Shown here piece after piece: positions 27,226 through 35,850 of a stretch of 64,000 nt of DNA. The notes beneath the pieces are model-generated. The model was given only the letters and a program-made list of their open reading frames with translations. It ran no database searches and was not told the origin of the DNA. Source of the stretch: DATCJA01 sp963734635. GTDB taxonomy: Bacteria; Acidobacteriota; Vicinamibacteria; Vicinamibacterales; UBA2999. The stretch spans positions 1,178,001 through 1,242,000 of the forward strand of contig CAVTIA010000003.1 in the NCBI GenBank assembly GCA_963734635.1, written 5' to 3'. The position numbers and the translations under genes were made by a program. Numbering within the stretch: position 1 is the stretch's first letter; each line of letters opens with the position of its first letter.

Positions 27226-28083
27226 TCAGTTGAATTGCCGCAGTGCGGAGATGAGCGAGAGCGGGTCGATGTTGGCGCCGCCGAGACGCATGGCCCAGTG
27301 CAGGTGTGGGCCTGTGACGCGGCCGGTGGATCCCGATTGCCCTAGCAGCTCGCCTGCGGAGACGTATCGTCCCTCCTCGACGTCGATTCGGGACAGGTGG
27401 GCCATCAGCGACAGCAGTCCGGCGCCGTGGTCAACGACCACCGTGTTGCCGGTGAAGTACAGCTCGTCCGCGAGCACGACCACACCGGCGTTCGGAGCCA
27501 GAACCGGCGTGCCTTCCGCGGCTTGAAAGTCCACTCCGCGATGCGGGCCGCCACGCACGCCGTTCAATACCGTGACGCGTCCAAAGCTGCTCGTTGACGC
27601 TCCCGGCACTGGTGCGGCAAAGCCGCCCCGCCAGAATCGGGTTGGCTGCGAATGTCCCAGGACGTTCGCAAGACGCTCGGCTTCACGCAGAATTCGCGGC
27701 ACCTCCGCCTGTGGCGGATTGGCGAAGCGCTCCGCCACACGGATCCGGCGGGTCTCGACCTTTCGGTCTTCCACCAGCAGAGACATTCGCGTGTGGGTAT
27801 TCCCGCTCGCGCTCATTGCGCGCACTTCGAGGTCGTAGGTTCCCGGACGAGCCGCGACGTCGATCCCGATCAGCGCATACCACTGGCGCTCGTCGGCGCC
27901 AGCCCAGAACGCCACAGGGCGTCCGAATACACTCCCTTCCACTGTCGTCAAGGACGCCGAAGCCTGGGCTGAGACGAGCACTACATCGCCCGAGCGCATC
28001 GCGCCGGGCGTACGGGTCAGTTGCAGCGTGATCTCTGCGTCCTGTTGATCGGCGCCGGCCGCGCTGCAAAGAGTCGCGGCCAT
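27226..28083 (-). CDS. M23 (LytM) family metallopeptidase
   Basis: 285 residues. The C-terminal LytM domain (about 175-280) has the zinc ligands HRGVD (His and Asp) and the HLH motif of GPHLHWAMRL, so it is likely active on peptidoglycan cross-bridges or other Gly-rich peptides. The N-terminal half is a beta-rich Ig-like region (GDVVLVSAQASASLTTVEG), followed by a helix with VETRRIRVAERFANPP, as in secreted M23 proteins of Acidobacteria. The N-terminus is short for a signal peptide (MAATLCSAAGA). No better in-frame start lies upstream, so a 5' part may be misread. Confidence 0.8.
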   Translation of the reverse strand: MAATLCSAAGADQQDAEITLQLTRTPGAMRSGDVVLVSAQASASLTTVEGSVFGRPVAFWAGADERQWYALIGIDVAARPGTYDLEVRAMSASGNTHTRMSLLVEDRKVETRRIRVAERFANPPQAEVPRILREAERLANVLGHSQPTRFWRGGFAAPVPGASTSSFGRVTVLNGVRGGPHRGVDFQAAEGTPVLAPNAGVVVLADELYFTGNTVVVDHGAGLLSLMAHLSRIDVEEGRYVSAGELLGQSGSTGRVTGPHLHWAMRLGGANIDPLSLISALRQFN

Positions 28084-28336
28084 AATCCAATGCCGCGCCC
28101 CACTTCGTGCCCATCATTCTGATTGTCGGACGGAATGCCTCCGTCCAGTCACGTTTCTCGGCGCGGCGCCTCATGCAGGAGGGCATAATACCGGGGGGTC
28201 GGCGACAGTGACTCGCAAGTGCTTCAACGGCCGGATCTTACGCTCGGCCTTCGCTCGCAGGCTTCATGCGGTTGCCGGGCCGCCAGACCTGAGGTAACCT
28301 GCGCCCCACACGCCTCTTACAAAGGAGCAGCAGGCC

Positions 28337-29245
28337 ATGACATCGCTTCGCGCCGCGTTCACTGTCGCCATTCTCGCGCTCGGTGCGACGCTCGCCTTTG
28401 CGCAGGGCGCGCCCGATTTCAGCAAGGTTGAAATCAAAGCCACGAAGATCACCGACAAGTTCTACACGCTCGAGGGCCAGGGAGGGACCATTGGCGTCCT
28501 GATCGGGCCTGACGGTGTCTTCATGGTTGACACGCAATTTGCGCCGCTGAGCGACAAGATCGCCGCCGCGGTGAAGCAGCTCACTCCGCAGCCGATCAAG
28601 TTCATCGTGAACACGCACGTGCACGGCGACCACACAGGCGGCGACGAGAACTTCGGCAAGATGGGCGCCACGATCATCTCGCGCGAGGAGTTGCGCTTCC
28701 GGCTGGCACACCCGAACCCGCAGGCGAACGGGCAGCCTGGCGTGCCGATGGCTGCTGTCGGCCTGCCGAAGCAGACCTATCGCGACAAGCTCACCCTCCA
28801 CATGAACGGCGAGGAAGTGCAGCTCATCGCCATCCCCCGAGCCCATACCGATGGCGACACGATGGTCTACTTCCCCGGTCTCGACATCATCATGACCGGC
28901 GACTTCTACCGTGCCATCCAGTATCCCAACGTGGATCGGAACAACGGCGGGTCGCTGCAGGGGCTCATCGACGGGTTGGGAACCGTCATCGGGCACGCCG
29001 GCCCCAACACGAAGATCATCCCGGGCCACGGACCGACGGTCGATCGCAACGCGGTCGTCGCGCACCGTGACGTCTCCATTGCCGTGCGCGACCGCGTGGC
29101 TGCACTGGTCGCTCAGGGGAAGAGCGAGGACGAAGTGGTGGCCGCAAAGGTCAACGCCGACCTCGACGCAAAGATTCAGCAGCCGGGCACCACGGGCGAG
29201 CGATTCGTGCGCCAGGCGTACGCCGACCTGAAGGCGACGAGATAG
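28337..29245 (+). CDS. Secreted MBL-fold metallohydrolase
   Basis: 302 residues, with a signal peptide ending TLAFAQ. The metallo-beta-lactamase motif is THVHGDHTGG (His94, His96, Asp98, His99). Later ligands sit in PRAHTDGD, MTGDFY and IIPGHGP. It resembles the class B-like MBL hydrolases (quinoprotein relay/SoxH type) of unknown substrate that are abundant in Acidobacteria. The start is supported by AAAGGAG ten bases upstream. It is followed nine bases later by the PKD lipoprotein gene, suggesting an operon. Confidence 0.83.
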   Translation: MTSLRAAFTVAILALGATLAFAQGAPDFSKVEIKATKITDKFYTLEGQGGTIGVLIGPDGVFMVDTQFAPLSDKIAAAVKQLTPQPIKFIVNTHVHGDHTGGDENFGKMGATIISREELRFRLAHPNPQANGQPGVPMAAVGLPKQTYRDKLTLHMNGEEVQLIAIPRAHTDGDTMVYFPGLDIIMTGDFYRAIQYPNVDRNNGGSLQGLIDGLGTVIGHAGPNTKIIPGHGPTVDRNAVVAHRDVSIAVRDRVAALVAQGKSEDEVVAAKVNADLDAKIQQPGTTGERFVRQAYADLKATR

Positions 29246-29253
29246 GTGAAACG

Positions 29254-30405
29254 GTGACGTTGCGAGTCGGCGTCCACGTCGGCACGGTTGTTCTTGTCGC
29301 CGCAATGGCGTCAGCCTGTACGGGCCGCTACGAATCCGACTTTCCCGTCATCATCGTCAACCGGACTGCCAATACGATCCAGGCGCTCGTCAACGGCAGG
29401 GCCATCGGTTCGGTAGACGCCGGACAGACACAGTCATTCAGCCTCGAGCTACCGGAGTCCAACGCCAACATCTTTGTCAACGGCACCGCGCCGACCCCAC
29501 GCGCCGACGTGACGTTCACCGCGCGAGACACGAGAACCGGCGCGCTCTCGTCGGAAAAGAACGTCACGCTCTTTCACGACTCGCCGACGTCCGTGTCGTT
29601 CACGGTCGATGATTTCCCGAGCACCGTGGCGACGGTGGCTCGCTTTACGTTCTCGCCCACCAATCCGACGATCAACCAGGACGTGTCGTTCAATGCGTCG
29701 GCATCGAGCGTGAGCAACGGCACCTTTGTGTGGGATTTCGGCGACGGGCAGAGCGGTTCGGGCGTGACGACGACGCACCGGTACGTGCGCGGCGGTACAT
29801 TTACCATCGTGCTGACGGTGACGAGCGACTCGAGGCAGTCATCTACTTCCTCGAGGACGATCAACGTGTCGACCGCGCTGCCGCCCCAGGTAGCAAACTT
29901 CAACTTCTCTCCGACCACCCCGTCCGTCAATCAGGATGTCGTTTTCACCGTCGCCCTTGTGCCCGGTCCTGGAGGCGCCGCTCAGGGCGCTGCATTCTCC
30001 TGGGATTTCGGCGACGGGACGACGGGGACCGGCGCTCCGATCACGCACCGGTACACGCGTGGAGGAACATTCGCGGTGACACTTCGCGTGACCACTGAAG
30101 CCGGACTGACGGCCGCGACGACTCGACAACTCACCGTTTCGACGACACTGCCGGCAGGCACGGCCAACTTCGTCTTCTCTCCAACCGATCCGCGCACCGG
30201 CGACACGGTCTTCTTCAACGCCTCGTCCTCGACGCTGGCCGACGGAAGCTTTTCATGGGATTTCGGCGACGGCTCCGGCGGTTCCGGGATGATGACCACT
30301 CACCGTTTCACGTCGGCAAGGACCTTTACGGTGACACTGACGGTCCGGAACGAGCGCGGGCAATCGGCGACAATCTCGAAAACGGTGACTGTCATCGACG
30401 ACTGA
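29254..30405 (+). CDS. PKD-repeat lipoprotein
   Basis: 383 residues from a GTG. A signal peptide ends MASAC, a weak lipobox (Cys22), followed by about 110 residues of unrecognised beta-rich sequence and three PKD domains. Each repeat begins FTFSPTNPTINQDVSFNAS-like and contains the WDFGDG core (near 29733, 30001 and 30258), then THRY and FTVTLTV. PKD domains mediate protein or carbohydrate contact at the surface. Probable outer-membrane-anchored adhesin or binding protein. It is cotranscribed with the MBL hydrolase. Confidence 0.8.
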   Translation: MTLRVGVHVGTVVLVAAMASACTGRYESDFPVIIVNRTANTIQALVNGRAIGSVDAGQTQSFSLELPESNANIFVNGTAPTPRADVTFTARDTRTGALSSEKNVTLFHDSPTSVSFTVDDFPSTVATVARFTFSPTNPTINQDVSFNASASSVSNGTFVWDFGDGQSGSGVTTTHRYVRGGTFTIVLTVTSDSRQSSTSSRTINVSTALPPQVANFNFSPTTPSVNQDVVFTVALVPGPGGAAQGAAFSWDFGDGTTGTGAPITHRYTRGGTFAVTLRVTTEAGLTAATTRQLTVSTTLPAGTANFVFSPTDPRTGDTVFFNASSSTLADGSFSWDFGDGSGGSGMMTTHRFTSARTFTVTLTVRNERGQSATISKTVTVIDD

Positions 30406-30465
30406 TTCTCGCCGCGTCACTTCCATGACATTGAGAGCCGCAGAAACGGAAACGCGGAGAGATGT

Positions 30466-30483
30466 GTCCGGCTTCAGCCGGAC
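30466..30483. repeat. GTCCGGC-type palindromic repeat
   Basis: GTCCGGC-TTCA-GCCGGAC, perfect, lying between the PKD gene and the convergent TPR gene and touching the TPR stop codon. It is a REP-like copy, positioned as a terminator. Confidence 0.7.
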
Positions 30484-31205
30484 TATGGATTGCCTCCGGG
30501 ACCTCTTCTCGCGCGAAGCGCCCTGAGACGAGAATCTGCGGGCGCGAACCCGGGATTGCCCTGCAGCGCTTCGGCATACAACCGGCTTGCCTCGTCGCCG
30601 CGGCCCGACGCCTCCTCGATGAGGCCGAGATGATATGCGATGCGCCACCGCGGCGCGCCCAGCACCGCCGCCATCGTCAACTCGTCTCTGGCCACTGACA
30701 GGTTCCCGTCGAGGTACAACGCCGCGGCGTAAGTCTCATGCAAGCCGGGTTGGTCGGGCACGAGCTTGATCTGCTGCTCGAGGAGCCGCCTCGCGAACGG
30801 TACGTTCCCCTCTTCGATGGCAATGCGCGCTCTGAGGATTGCCGCCTCCGGAAACGGACGCGGCTGCGAGAGGATCAGATCGAGCACCTGCTGCGCCTCG
30901 GCCGGCCGGTTGTCGTCGTACGCGAGAACCGCGTTGGCCATGAGTACCGGAACATGTCCCGGACACACGACGGCGAGTCGCTCGATCTCGCGGCGCAGCC
31001 GATCGCACTCAGACGTCCCGCGCTCGACTTCGCAGCCTCTCGCGCGCAGCGCCTCGTAAGGCTCGAGCACGTCGGCGAGCTGGGCATCCGGGTTGAAGCA
31101 CTGCTGCCGAACGAGCGGAGAAGTGGTGGCGCAGCCGATGGTCATCAGCAGGCATGCGGCGCACAGGGCGTTCAACCGATGGTTCGCGGTCATCTGGATG
31201 GACAT
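30483..31205 (-). CDS. tadD: TPR lipoprotein, TadD-like
   Basis: 240 residues. A signal with lipobox LMTIGC gives a lipidated N-terminus, then tetratricopeptide-type helical pairs over residues 70-235 (AQQVLDLILSQPRPFPEAAI, ARRLLEQQIKLVPDQPGLHE, HLGLIEEASGRGDEASRLYA). TadD, a TPR lipoprotein of Tad pilus loci, has this shape and length. The gene is next to tadC on the same strand, though a 195-base spacer with repeats separates them, so it may have its own promoter. The start is uncertain (31205 or 31193). Confidence 0.65.
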   Translation of the reverse strand: MSIQMTANHRLNALCAACLLMTIGCATTSPLVRQQCFNPDAQLADVLEPYEALRARGCEVERGTSECDRLRREIERLAVVCPGHVPVLMANAVLAYDDNRPAEAQQVLDLILSQPRPFPEAAILRARIAIEEGNVPFARRLLEQQIKLVPDQPGLHETYAAALYLDGNLSVARDELTMAAVLGAPRWRIAYHLGLIEEASGRGDEASRLYAEALQGNPGFAPADSRLRALRARRGPGGNP

Positions 31206-31257
31206 TCTTCCATATGACCAAACGGAACACCTTGACGAGCCCGCCTGCCACCGCCTC

Positions 31258-31355
31258 GTCCGCCTAAAGGCGGACACTACGTACGAAGAAATCTCCGTGT
31301 CTCCGTGTCTCCGTCCCTCGACTTTCGCTCGGGACGCCCCGAGCCGTGTCGAGGG
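31258..31355. repeat. Compound repeat: GTCCGCC palindrome, CTCCGTGT direct repeats, CCCTCGAC dyad
   Basis: GTCCGCC-TAAA-GGCGGAC at 31258-31275 with ACTACGTACG flank (REP-like variant) is followed by three tandem CTCCGTGT-type units (31293-31313), then a nested dyad CCCTCGAC (31315) / GTCGAGGG (31348) enclosing CTCGGG/CCCGAG. It fills the spacer between tadC and the TadD-like gene. The dyad could terminate the Tad transcript. Confidence 0.6.
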
Positions 31356-31399
31356 GCGTGGCCCGTGCTTGATGCACATGTATGCGGCCGGAATCCGCA

Positions 31400-32308
31400 T
31401 CAACGCCCCGATGACCGAAGCACGCTGTTGGCGACCTCGACCATCTGAAGGAGCACGGGGGCCAACGTCGAGACGAAGATGCCCGGCAGGAAGCAGACGA
31501 CAAGCGGAAAGACCAGCTTGACGGGCAGGGCCTGCGCGCGCAGCAGGGCGTTTTCGCGACGCCGCTGGCGGAGATCGACCGCCTGGTGCTGCAGCGTTTC
31601 CGCCATGCTGGCGCCTACCTGCTCTGCCTGGATCAGCGCCGAAGTGAAGCTTGTGAGGTACGCGACGTCGATGCGACGGGCAAGCTGGCGCAGCGCCTGG
31701 ATGCGCGACATTCCCGCCAGCATGTCGTGTTGAAAGTTCACGAACTCGGAGACGAGCGCGCGGCCGCCGCCCTGTACGCGCACGATTCTAGCGAGGGCGG
31801 CATCGAATCCCAACCCCGCTTCAGCCATCGTGGCGAAGAGTTCCAGCGCCAACGGCAGGTCCTGCTCGATGGCTCGAACACGCGCCCTCCGTGCTGCGCG
31901 CACCAGGAGTGTCGGTAACAGCGCGCAGATGACGAAGACGATCCACGGTCCGCCCTGCAAAACCAGGATGAGGACATCGCCGGCGCTTCCGGGCACGTTC
32001 ACGACCGCATCGAGAAGCGGGCCGAACAGAATCAGCCGATACACCTGACTCAGTACGACGCCGATTGCTACGCAGCCGACGGTCGCGGCGATGAAAATCG
32101 GCTGGGCGTTGGGCCGGCGGTAGCCGGCGCGCGCCAGCCACCGCGCCAGCGCCGTCTCTCGCGTTGACGATCCAGCACCAGCGGGGCGGAGATCATCGAC
32201 GGCGTACAGGCGAATCAGCGCGCGGCGCCGCACGCTCCAGCTCCGCCCCGTCGTATATGCGAGGACCGCTATCGCAATCACGATCGCGAGAACGATGACG
32301 AACGTCAC
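31400..32308 (-). CDS. tadC: Tad pilus inner-membrane platform protein TadC
   Basis: 302 residues of the T2SSF family. An N-terminal helix (VIVLAIVIAIAVLAYTTG), a second membrane segment near residue 70-100, and the conserved F-domain EQDLPLALELFATMAEAGLGFDAAL, VSEFVNFQHDMLAGMSRIQAL and LIQAEQVGASMAETL are present, with a final hydrophobic pair. With TadB it forms the platform that couples the TadA ATPase to pilin insertion. The start is taken as the GTG at 32308, 14 bases after the tadB stop; the open frame extends upstream through tadB sequence only. Confidence 0.88.
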   Translation of the reverse strand: MTFVIVLAIVIAIAVLAYTTGRSWSVRRRALIRLYAVDDLRPAGAGSSTRETALARWLARAGYRRPNAQPIFIAATVGCVAIGVVLSQVYRLILFGPLLDAVVNVPGSAGDVLILVLQGGPWIVFVICALLPTLLVRAARRARVRAIEQDLPLALELFATMAEAGLGFDAALARIVRVQGGGRALVSEFVNFQHDMLAGMSRIQALRQLARRIDVAYLTSFTSALIQAEQVGASMAETLQHQAVDLRQRRRENALLRAQALPVKLVFPLVVCFLPGIFVSTLAPVLLQMVEVANSVLRSSGR

Positions 32309-32322
32309 TGCAGCGGCCCCAT

Positions 32323-33180
32323 TTAGAACGTGCTCCGGTTCAGTCTCGACATCCACACCAGTCCAAATGCCTGAAGGCCGATCACCCCGGCAATGATGGC
32401 CGTGCCGATGCTGGTGCTGACGAACGCCTCCATGCGATCCGGATTCGTCCGCCACATCAGGAACGCGAGCACGTACGCAATCGCGAGGACAACTGCCACC
32501 GACGCATGCGATTCCACGCCTTGCGCCCGAACACGCCGCGACAACTCGATGCGATCGCGAATCGTTTGCCCCACCGTGGACAGCGTCGTCGCCAGGCTGC
32601 CTCCGACCTCCCAGTGAATGACGAGCGAAGTGGCAAACAGCCGGAACGTCTCGAGGGGAATGTTCACCTGCAGATCGCCCACTGCGGTGCGAGGGTCGTC
32701 GCCGAGCCGAATGCGCCCGGCGACTTCCTGGAAATACGGGCGGAGCGGCGCCCCCACTTCCTCGAGAGCCGACTCAAACGCAGACAGCAGGCTGGCGCCC
32801 GCCCGAAGCGATCCCACCATGAGATAGATCGCCGCCGCCAGCTGCGCTTCGATCAACGCGGTCTTCTGACCGGCCACCTGGTCTTCAATCAGGTGCGCGA
32901 GCACACCGAGCAGCACTCCCGCTGCAGCAGCCACCTCGAACGGTAGTCCGACCATGAGCCATAGTGCGCCGCCGACCACGACGCCTGTTGCCGGCGCGGC
33001 GGCGCGATAGCGCGGCGGGAACGGCCGTATAGCGCGCCGTGGCTCTTCCCGAGGCTCGACGCCGGTGGCCTTTCCAATGAGCTCGCCAAGCCGCGTATCG
33101 GCACGTCGTCTGGCGCGATGCCCGTGCCACAGGTAGGCGAACGCGATCACACAAATGGCCACGACGATGACCGCGGTCAC
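32323..33180 (-). CDS. tadB: Tad pilus inner-membrane platform protein TadB
   Basis: 285 residues, T2SSF family. An N-terminal anchor helix, a charged cytoplasmic linker, paired helices at 65-100 (ATGVVVGGALWLMVGLPF), then the F-domain: LAAAIYLMVGSLRAGASLLSAFE, RIRLGDDPRTAV, TSLVIHWEVGGSLATTLSTV. Two C-terminal helices follow. Its start overlaps the tadA stop by four bases (ATGA type). It is the partner of TadC. Confidence 0.9.
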   Translation of the reverse strand: MTAVIVVAICVIAFAYLWHGHRARRRADTRLGELIGKATGVEPREEPRRAIRPFPPRYRAAAPATGVVVGGALWLMVGLPFEVAAAAGVLLGVLAHLIEDQVAGQKTALIEAQLAAAIYLMVGSLRAGASLLSAFESALEEVGAPLRPYFQEVAGRIRLGDDPRTAVGDLQVNIPLETFRLFATSLVIHWEVGGSLATTLSTVGQTIRDRIELSRRVRAQGVESHASVAVVLAIAYVLAFLMWRTNPDRMEAFVSTSIGTAIIAGVIGLQAFGLVWMSRLNRSTF

Positions 33181-34583
33181 AGGTCCGGCTCCTCGGATCG
33201 GTGGAAGAGCGCCGATGCCACCTGGACGCCTTCGTCGCGCAGCTCGTCCACCATTCGCGGAATCACGCCCGTGGCGCTGAAATGCCCGACGACCCGGCGG
33301 CCTTGCTTCCCGCGCCGGCGGAAGGTGAACAGCTCCTGCATCTGCAGCGTCGACCCTTCGAGCCCGGTGATCTCCGCCACCGACTCGATCCGCCGCACGC
33401 CATCGTCATAGCGGCGCACCTGCACGAGCAGCTGGATCGCCGACACGATCTGCTCTCGTACCGCCCGGGACGGCAGCTCCGTGCCCGCCATCAACACCAT
33501 GGTTTCGAGCCGCGACAGCGCGTCTCGGGTCGAGTTCGCGTGGATCGTGCCGATACCGCCGTCGTGCCCCGTATTCATGGCCTGCAACATGTCGAGCGCC
33601 TCGGCGCCCCGCACCTCGCCCACGATGATGCGATCGGGACGCATGCGCAGGGCATTGATCAGCAGGTCGCGCGCCACAATCCGGCCGCGCCCCTCGATGT
33701 TGACCGGCCGCGTCTCCATCCGCACCACGTGCTCCTGATCGAGCGCCAGCTCGGCGGTGTCCTCGATCGTGACGATCCGCTCGGTGTCGGGGATCGCCTC
33801 CGCCAGGACCCCGAGCAGCGTCGACTTGCCCGCGCCCGTGCCGCCCGAGATCAGGATATTTTTTCGCGCCCGCACCGCGATCACGAGAAATTCGAGGATC
33901 TCCGGCGACAGCGAGCCCAACGTGAGCAGGTCGTCGCGCCGCAGCCGCCGGCGGCCGAAACGGCGGATGGAGATCGTGGGGCCGTCGATGGTGACGGGCG
34001 GCAGCGTCGCGTTGACACGGCTGCCATCCGGCAGCCGGAGATCCGCCATCGGCGAGGCGGTATCGATTCGCCGGCCCACGCGCGCCGCGATCCGCTCGAT
34101 GACGCGCACGATATGCTCGGCATCCCGGAAGCGCACGTCCGTGCGCTCGAGCTTGCCGAACCGCTCGACATACACCTTGTCGGGGCCGTTGACCAGGATG
34201 TCGCTGACCGCCGGATCGGCGAGCAGCGGCGCCAGCGGCCCCATGCCAATCGTCTCGTCGGTCAGCTCCTCGGCCAGCCGGACGCGCTCAGCCTCGTTGA
34301 GCGCCACGTCCTCCGAGGCAATCGCACGCGCCGCGAAATCCTGCACGGCCGCCGCGACGTCGGCGCCGTCGTGCTCGAGCAGCCCGCGTTCGCCGATCTC
34401 GTCCAGGAGCCGCTCCTGCAAGGCCGCCTTCACGGCGAGGTAATCGGCTCTTCCTGGCTTGGTGACGGGCGCCGAGGTATCGACGTCCTCCGTCGGCGGA
34501 CGTCCCGCCCGCGCCGCGACCGTCTTCAGCCGCGCCGCCGCGTCGGAAGAGAGCCGCGTGAGTCGGCGTCGATCGATGGTCAC
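33177..34583 (-). CDS. tadA: Tad pilus ATPase TadA/CpaF
   Basis: 468 residues, a VirB11/CpaF-type secretion ATPase. The N-terminal domain includes LLADPAVSDILVNGPDKVYVE. Walker A is GGTGAGKST (about 243-251), the Asp box is IVTIEDTAEL, Walker B is RPDRIIVGEVRGAEAL, and the His box is GTIHANS. It powers assembly, and probably retraction, of the Flp pilus at the inner membrane. The C-terminal region has the usual FRRRGKQGRRVVGHFSATG element. It overlaps tadZ upstream and tadB downstream by four bases each, a tightly coupled operon. Confidence 0.95.
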   Translation of the reverse strand: MTIDRRRLTRLSSDAAARLKTVAARAGRPPTEDVDTSAPVTKPGRADYLAVKAALQERLLDEIGERGLLEHDGADVAAAVQDFAARAIASEDVALNEAERVRLAEELTDETIGMGPLAPLLADPAVSDILVNGPDKVYVERFGKLERTDVRFRDAEHIVRVIERIAARVGRRIDTASPMADLRLPDGSRVNATLPPVTIDGPTISIRRFGRRRLRRDDLLTLGSLSPEILEFLVIAVRARKNILISGGTGAGKSTLLGVLAEAIPDTERIVTIEDTAELALDQEHVVRMETRPVNIEGRGRIVARDLLINALRMRPDRIIVGEVRGAEALDMLQAMNTGHDGGIGTIHANSTRDALSRLETMVLMAGTELPSRAVREQIVSAIQLLVQVRRYDDGVRRIESVAEITGLEGSTLQMQELFTFRRRGKQGRRVVGHFSATGVIPRMVDELRDEGVQVASALFHRSEEPDL

Positions 34584-35839
34584 AGCATTTCCTTCTGGTC
34601 AGCCGGCTTCAGACGAAGGTCCATCGGCGCCTGCGACGGAGCGGCCTCTCTTACTCCATCGACCGCCCAGACATCGAGATCCTCGACCATGCGGTTGACC
34701 ACGCGTCCAAAGCGTTCCCAACGGCGGCTGTGCAGGATGTGGGGACTGCCAGTGTTCATCGACGTCAGCACCCCGCGCTCGTAGGGCACCACGTAGTCGA
34801 GCGCGCGCTGCAGCCGGTTGGCGATGTCCGAGGGCTGCAGGTTGCCGAGAAACGGCTTGTAGTTGTAGTTCAGCACGAAACGCTGGCGTGAAGGCGGCAG
34901 ACCGAGCCCCTCGAGTACCGGAAGCAGACGGGCAATGCCGGCCACCGCGGGCGCCATTCCCTGCACGACGACGAACGCGACGTCGGTCACGTCCAGAATG
35001 GACATCAGGACGCTATCGAGCATCGGAAACGTGTCGATGACCACGTACCGGAACGAACGGCGCGCCATGTTGACGATTCGTGAGATGGCCTCTTCGTCCA
35101 CTTCAGCGCCTTCGAGCGCATCGGACGGCGCGGCCAGAAGACGCAAGCCGCTGCCATGCCTCAGCGTCAGGTGCCTGAGGAGCGTCTTGTCGAGACGGTC
35201 GCGCTCACGGATGGCGTCCACAATGCTCGTCGTGGGCTTGAGATCCAGCAACATGGCGCATGTCCCGATCTGCAGCGACGTGTCGATGAGCAGCACATCG
35301 TCAGGATGCCTGAGCGCCAGTCCGCACGCGACGTTCACCGACAGTGTCGACTTGCCGACACCTCCCTTGTTGCTGACGAAGGTCGCGATCCGTCCCTGCT
35401 CGGACGACTGGGCGCCCGGCATGCGCGAGAAGAGTCGATCGAGAACGGCGCGCAGCTCGGTCGTCGAAAGCGGCCGGCGCAGAAAGTCCCGCACCTGCGC
35501 GCGAAGCAGCTCGATGATCGTGGCGCCTTCCGACTGACCCTGTTCGAGACGGTCAGGCGCAAATGTGCCCGCGATTGCTGATTCAGGTACCTGCGCCTGC
35601 AGGTCTTTCGCGAGCGTCGCGATTTCGCTCGCGTGGCGGTCGATGTCGATGAGGATCAGGTTCGGCTGCCGCCGGCGCGCCACGTCGATCGCCTCGCGAT
35701 AGGTCTCGACGAAGTACACCGACCCCCGTCGATCGGGTATGCGGGACAGCGCGCTCCGGAATTCTTCGTCGAGCCCGCGATCGCCGCTGACGATCAGCAC
35801 CCGCAGGCTCTTGTCCGCGTCGCTTGTGTATTCGGCCAT
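34580..35839 (-). CDS. tadZ: Tad pilus localisation protein TadZ/CpaE
   Basis: 419 residues. An N-terminal atypical receiver domain (about 10-125, RVLIVSGDRGLDEEF, with LILIDIDRHA at the usual phospho-Asp position) is followed by a ParA/MinD-like ATPase domain with deviant Walker A VSNKGGVGKSTLSVNVA (about 158-174). TadZ/CpaE positions the Tad apparatus at a pole or other site. The Walker A is complete, so ATP binding is likely. It lies 11 bases after the TadG-like gene stop. Confidence 0.9.
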   Translation of the reverse strand: MAEYTSDADKSLRVLIVSGDRGLDEEFRSALSRIPDRRGSVYFVETYREAIDVARRRQPNLILIDIDRHASEIATLAKDLQAQVPESAIAGTFAPDRLEQGQSEGATIIELLRAQVRDFLRRPLSTTELRAVLDRLFSRMPGAQSSEQGRIATFVSNKGGVGKSTLSVNVACGLALRHPDDVLLIDTSLQIGTCAMLLDLKPTTSIVDAIRERDRLDKTLLRHLTLRHGSGLRLLAAPSDALEGAEVDEEAISRIVNMARRSFRYVVIDTFPMLDSVLMSILDVTDVAFVVVQGMAPAVAGIARLLPVLEGLGLPPSRQRFVLNYNYKPFLGNLQPSDIANRLQRALDYVVPYERGVLTSMNTGSPHILHSRRWERFGRVVNRMVEDLDVWAVDGVREAAPSQAPMDLRLKPADQKEML

Positions 35840-35850
35840 GAACGTCCGCC

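Noticed and set aside
33201..34784. 527-codon open frame antisense to the TadA and TadZ genes
   Set aside because: The sense genes carry complete ATPase motifs. The antisense product is low-complexity (Arg, His, Gln, Asp) and spans two genes, so it is a shadow.
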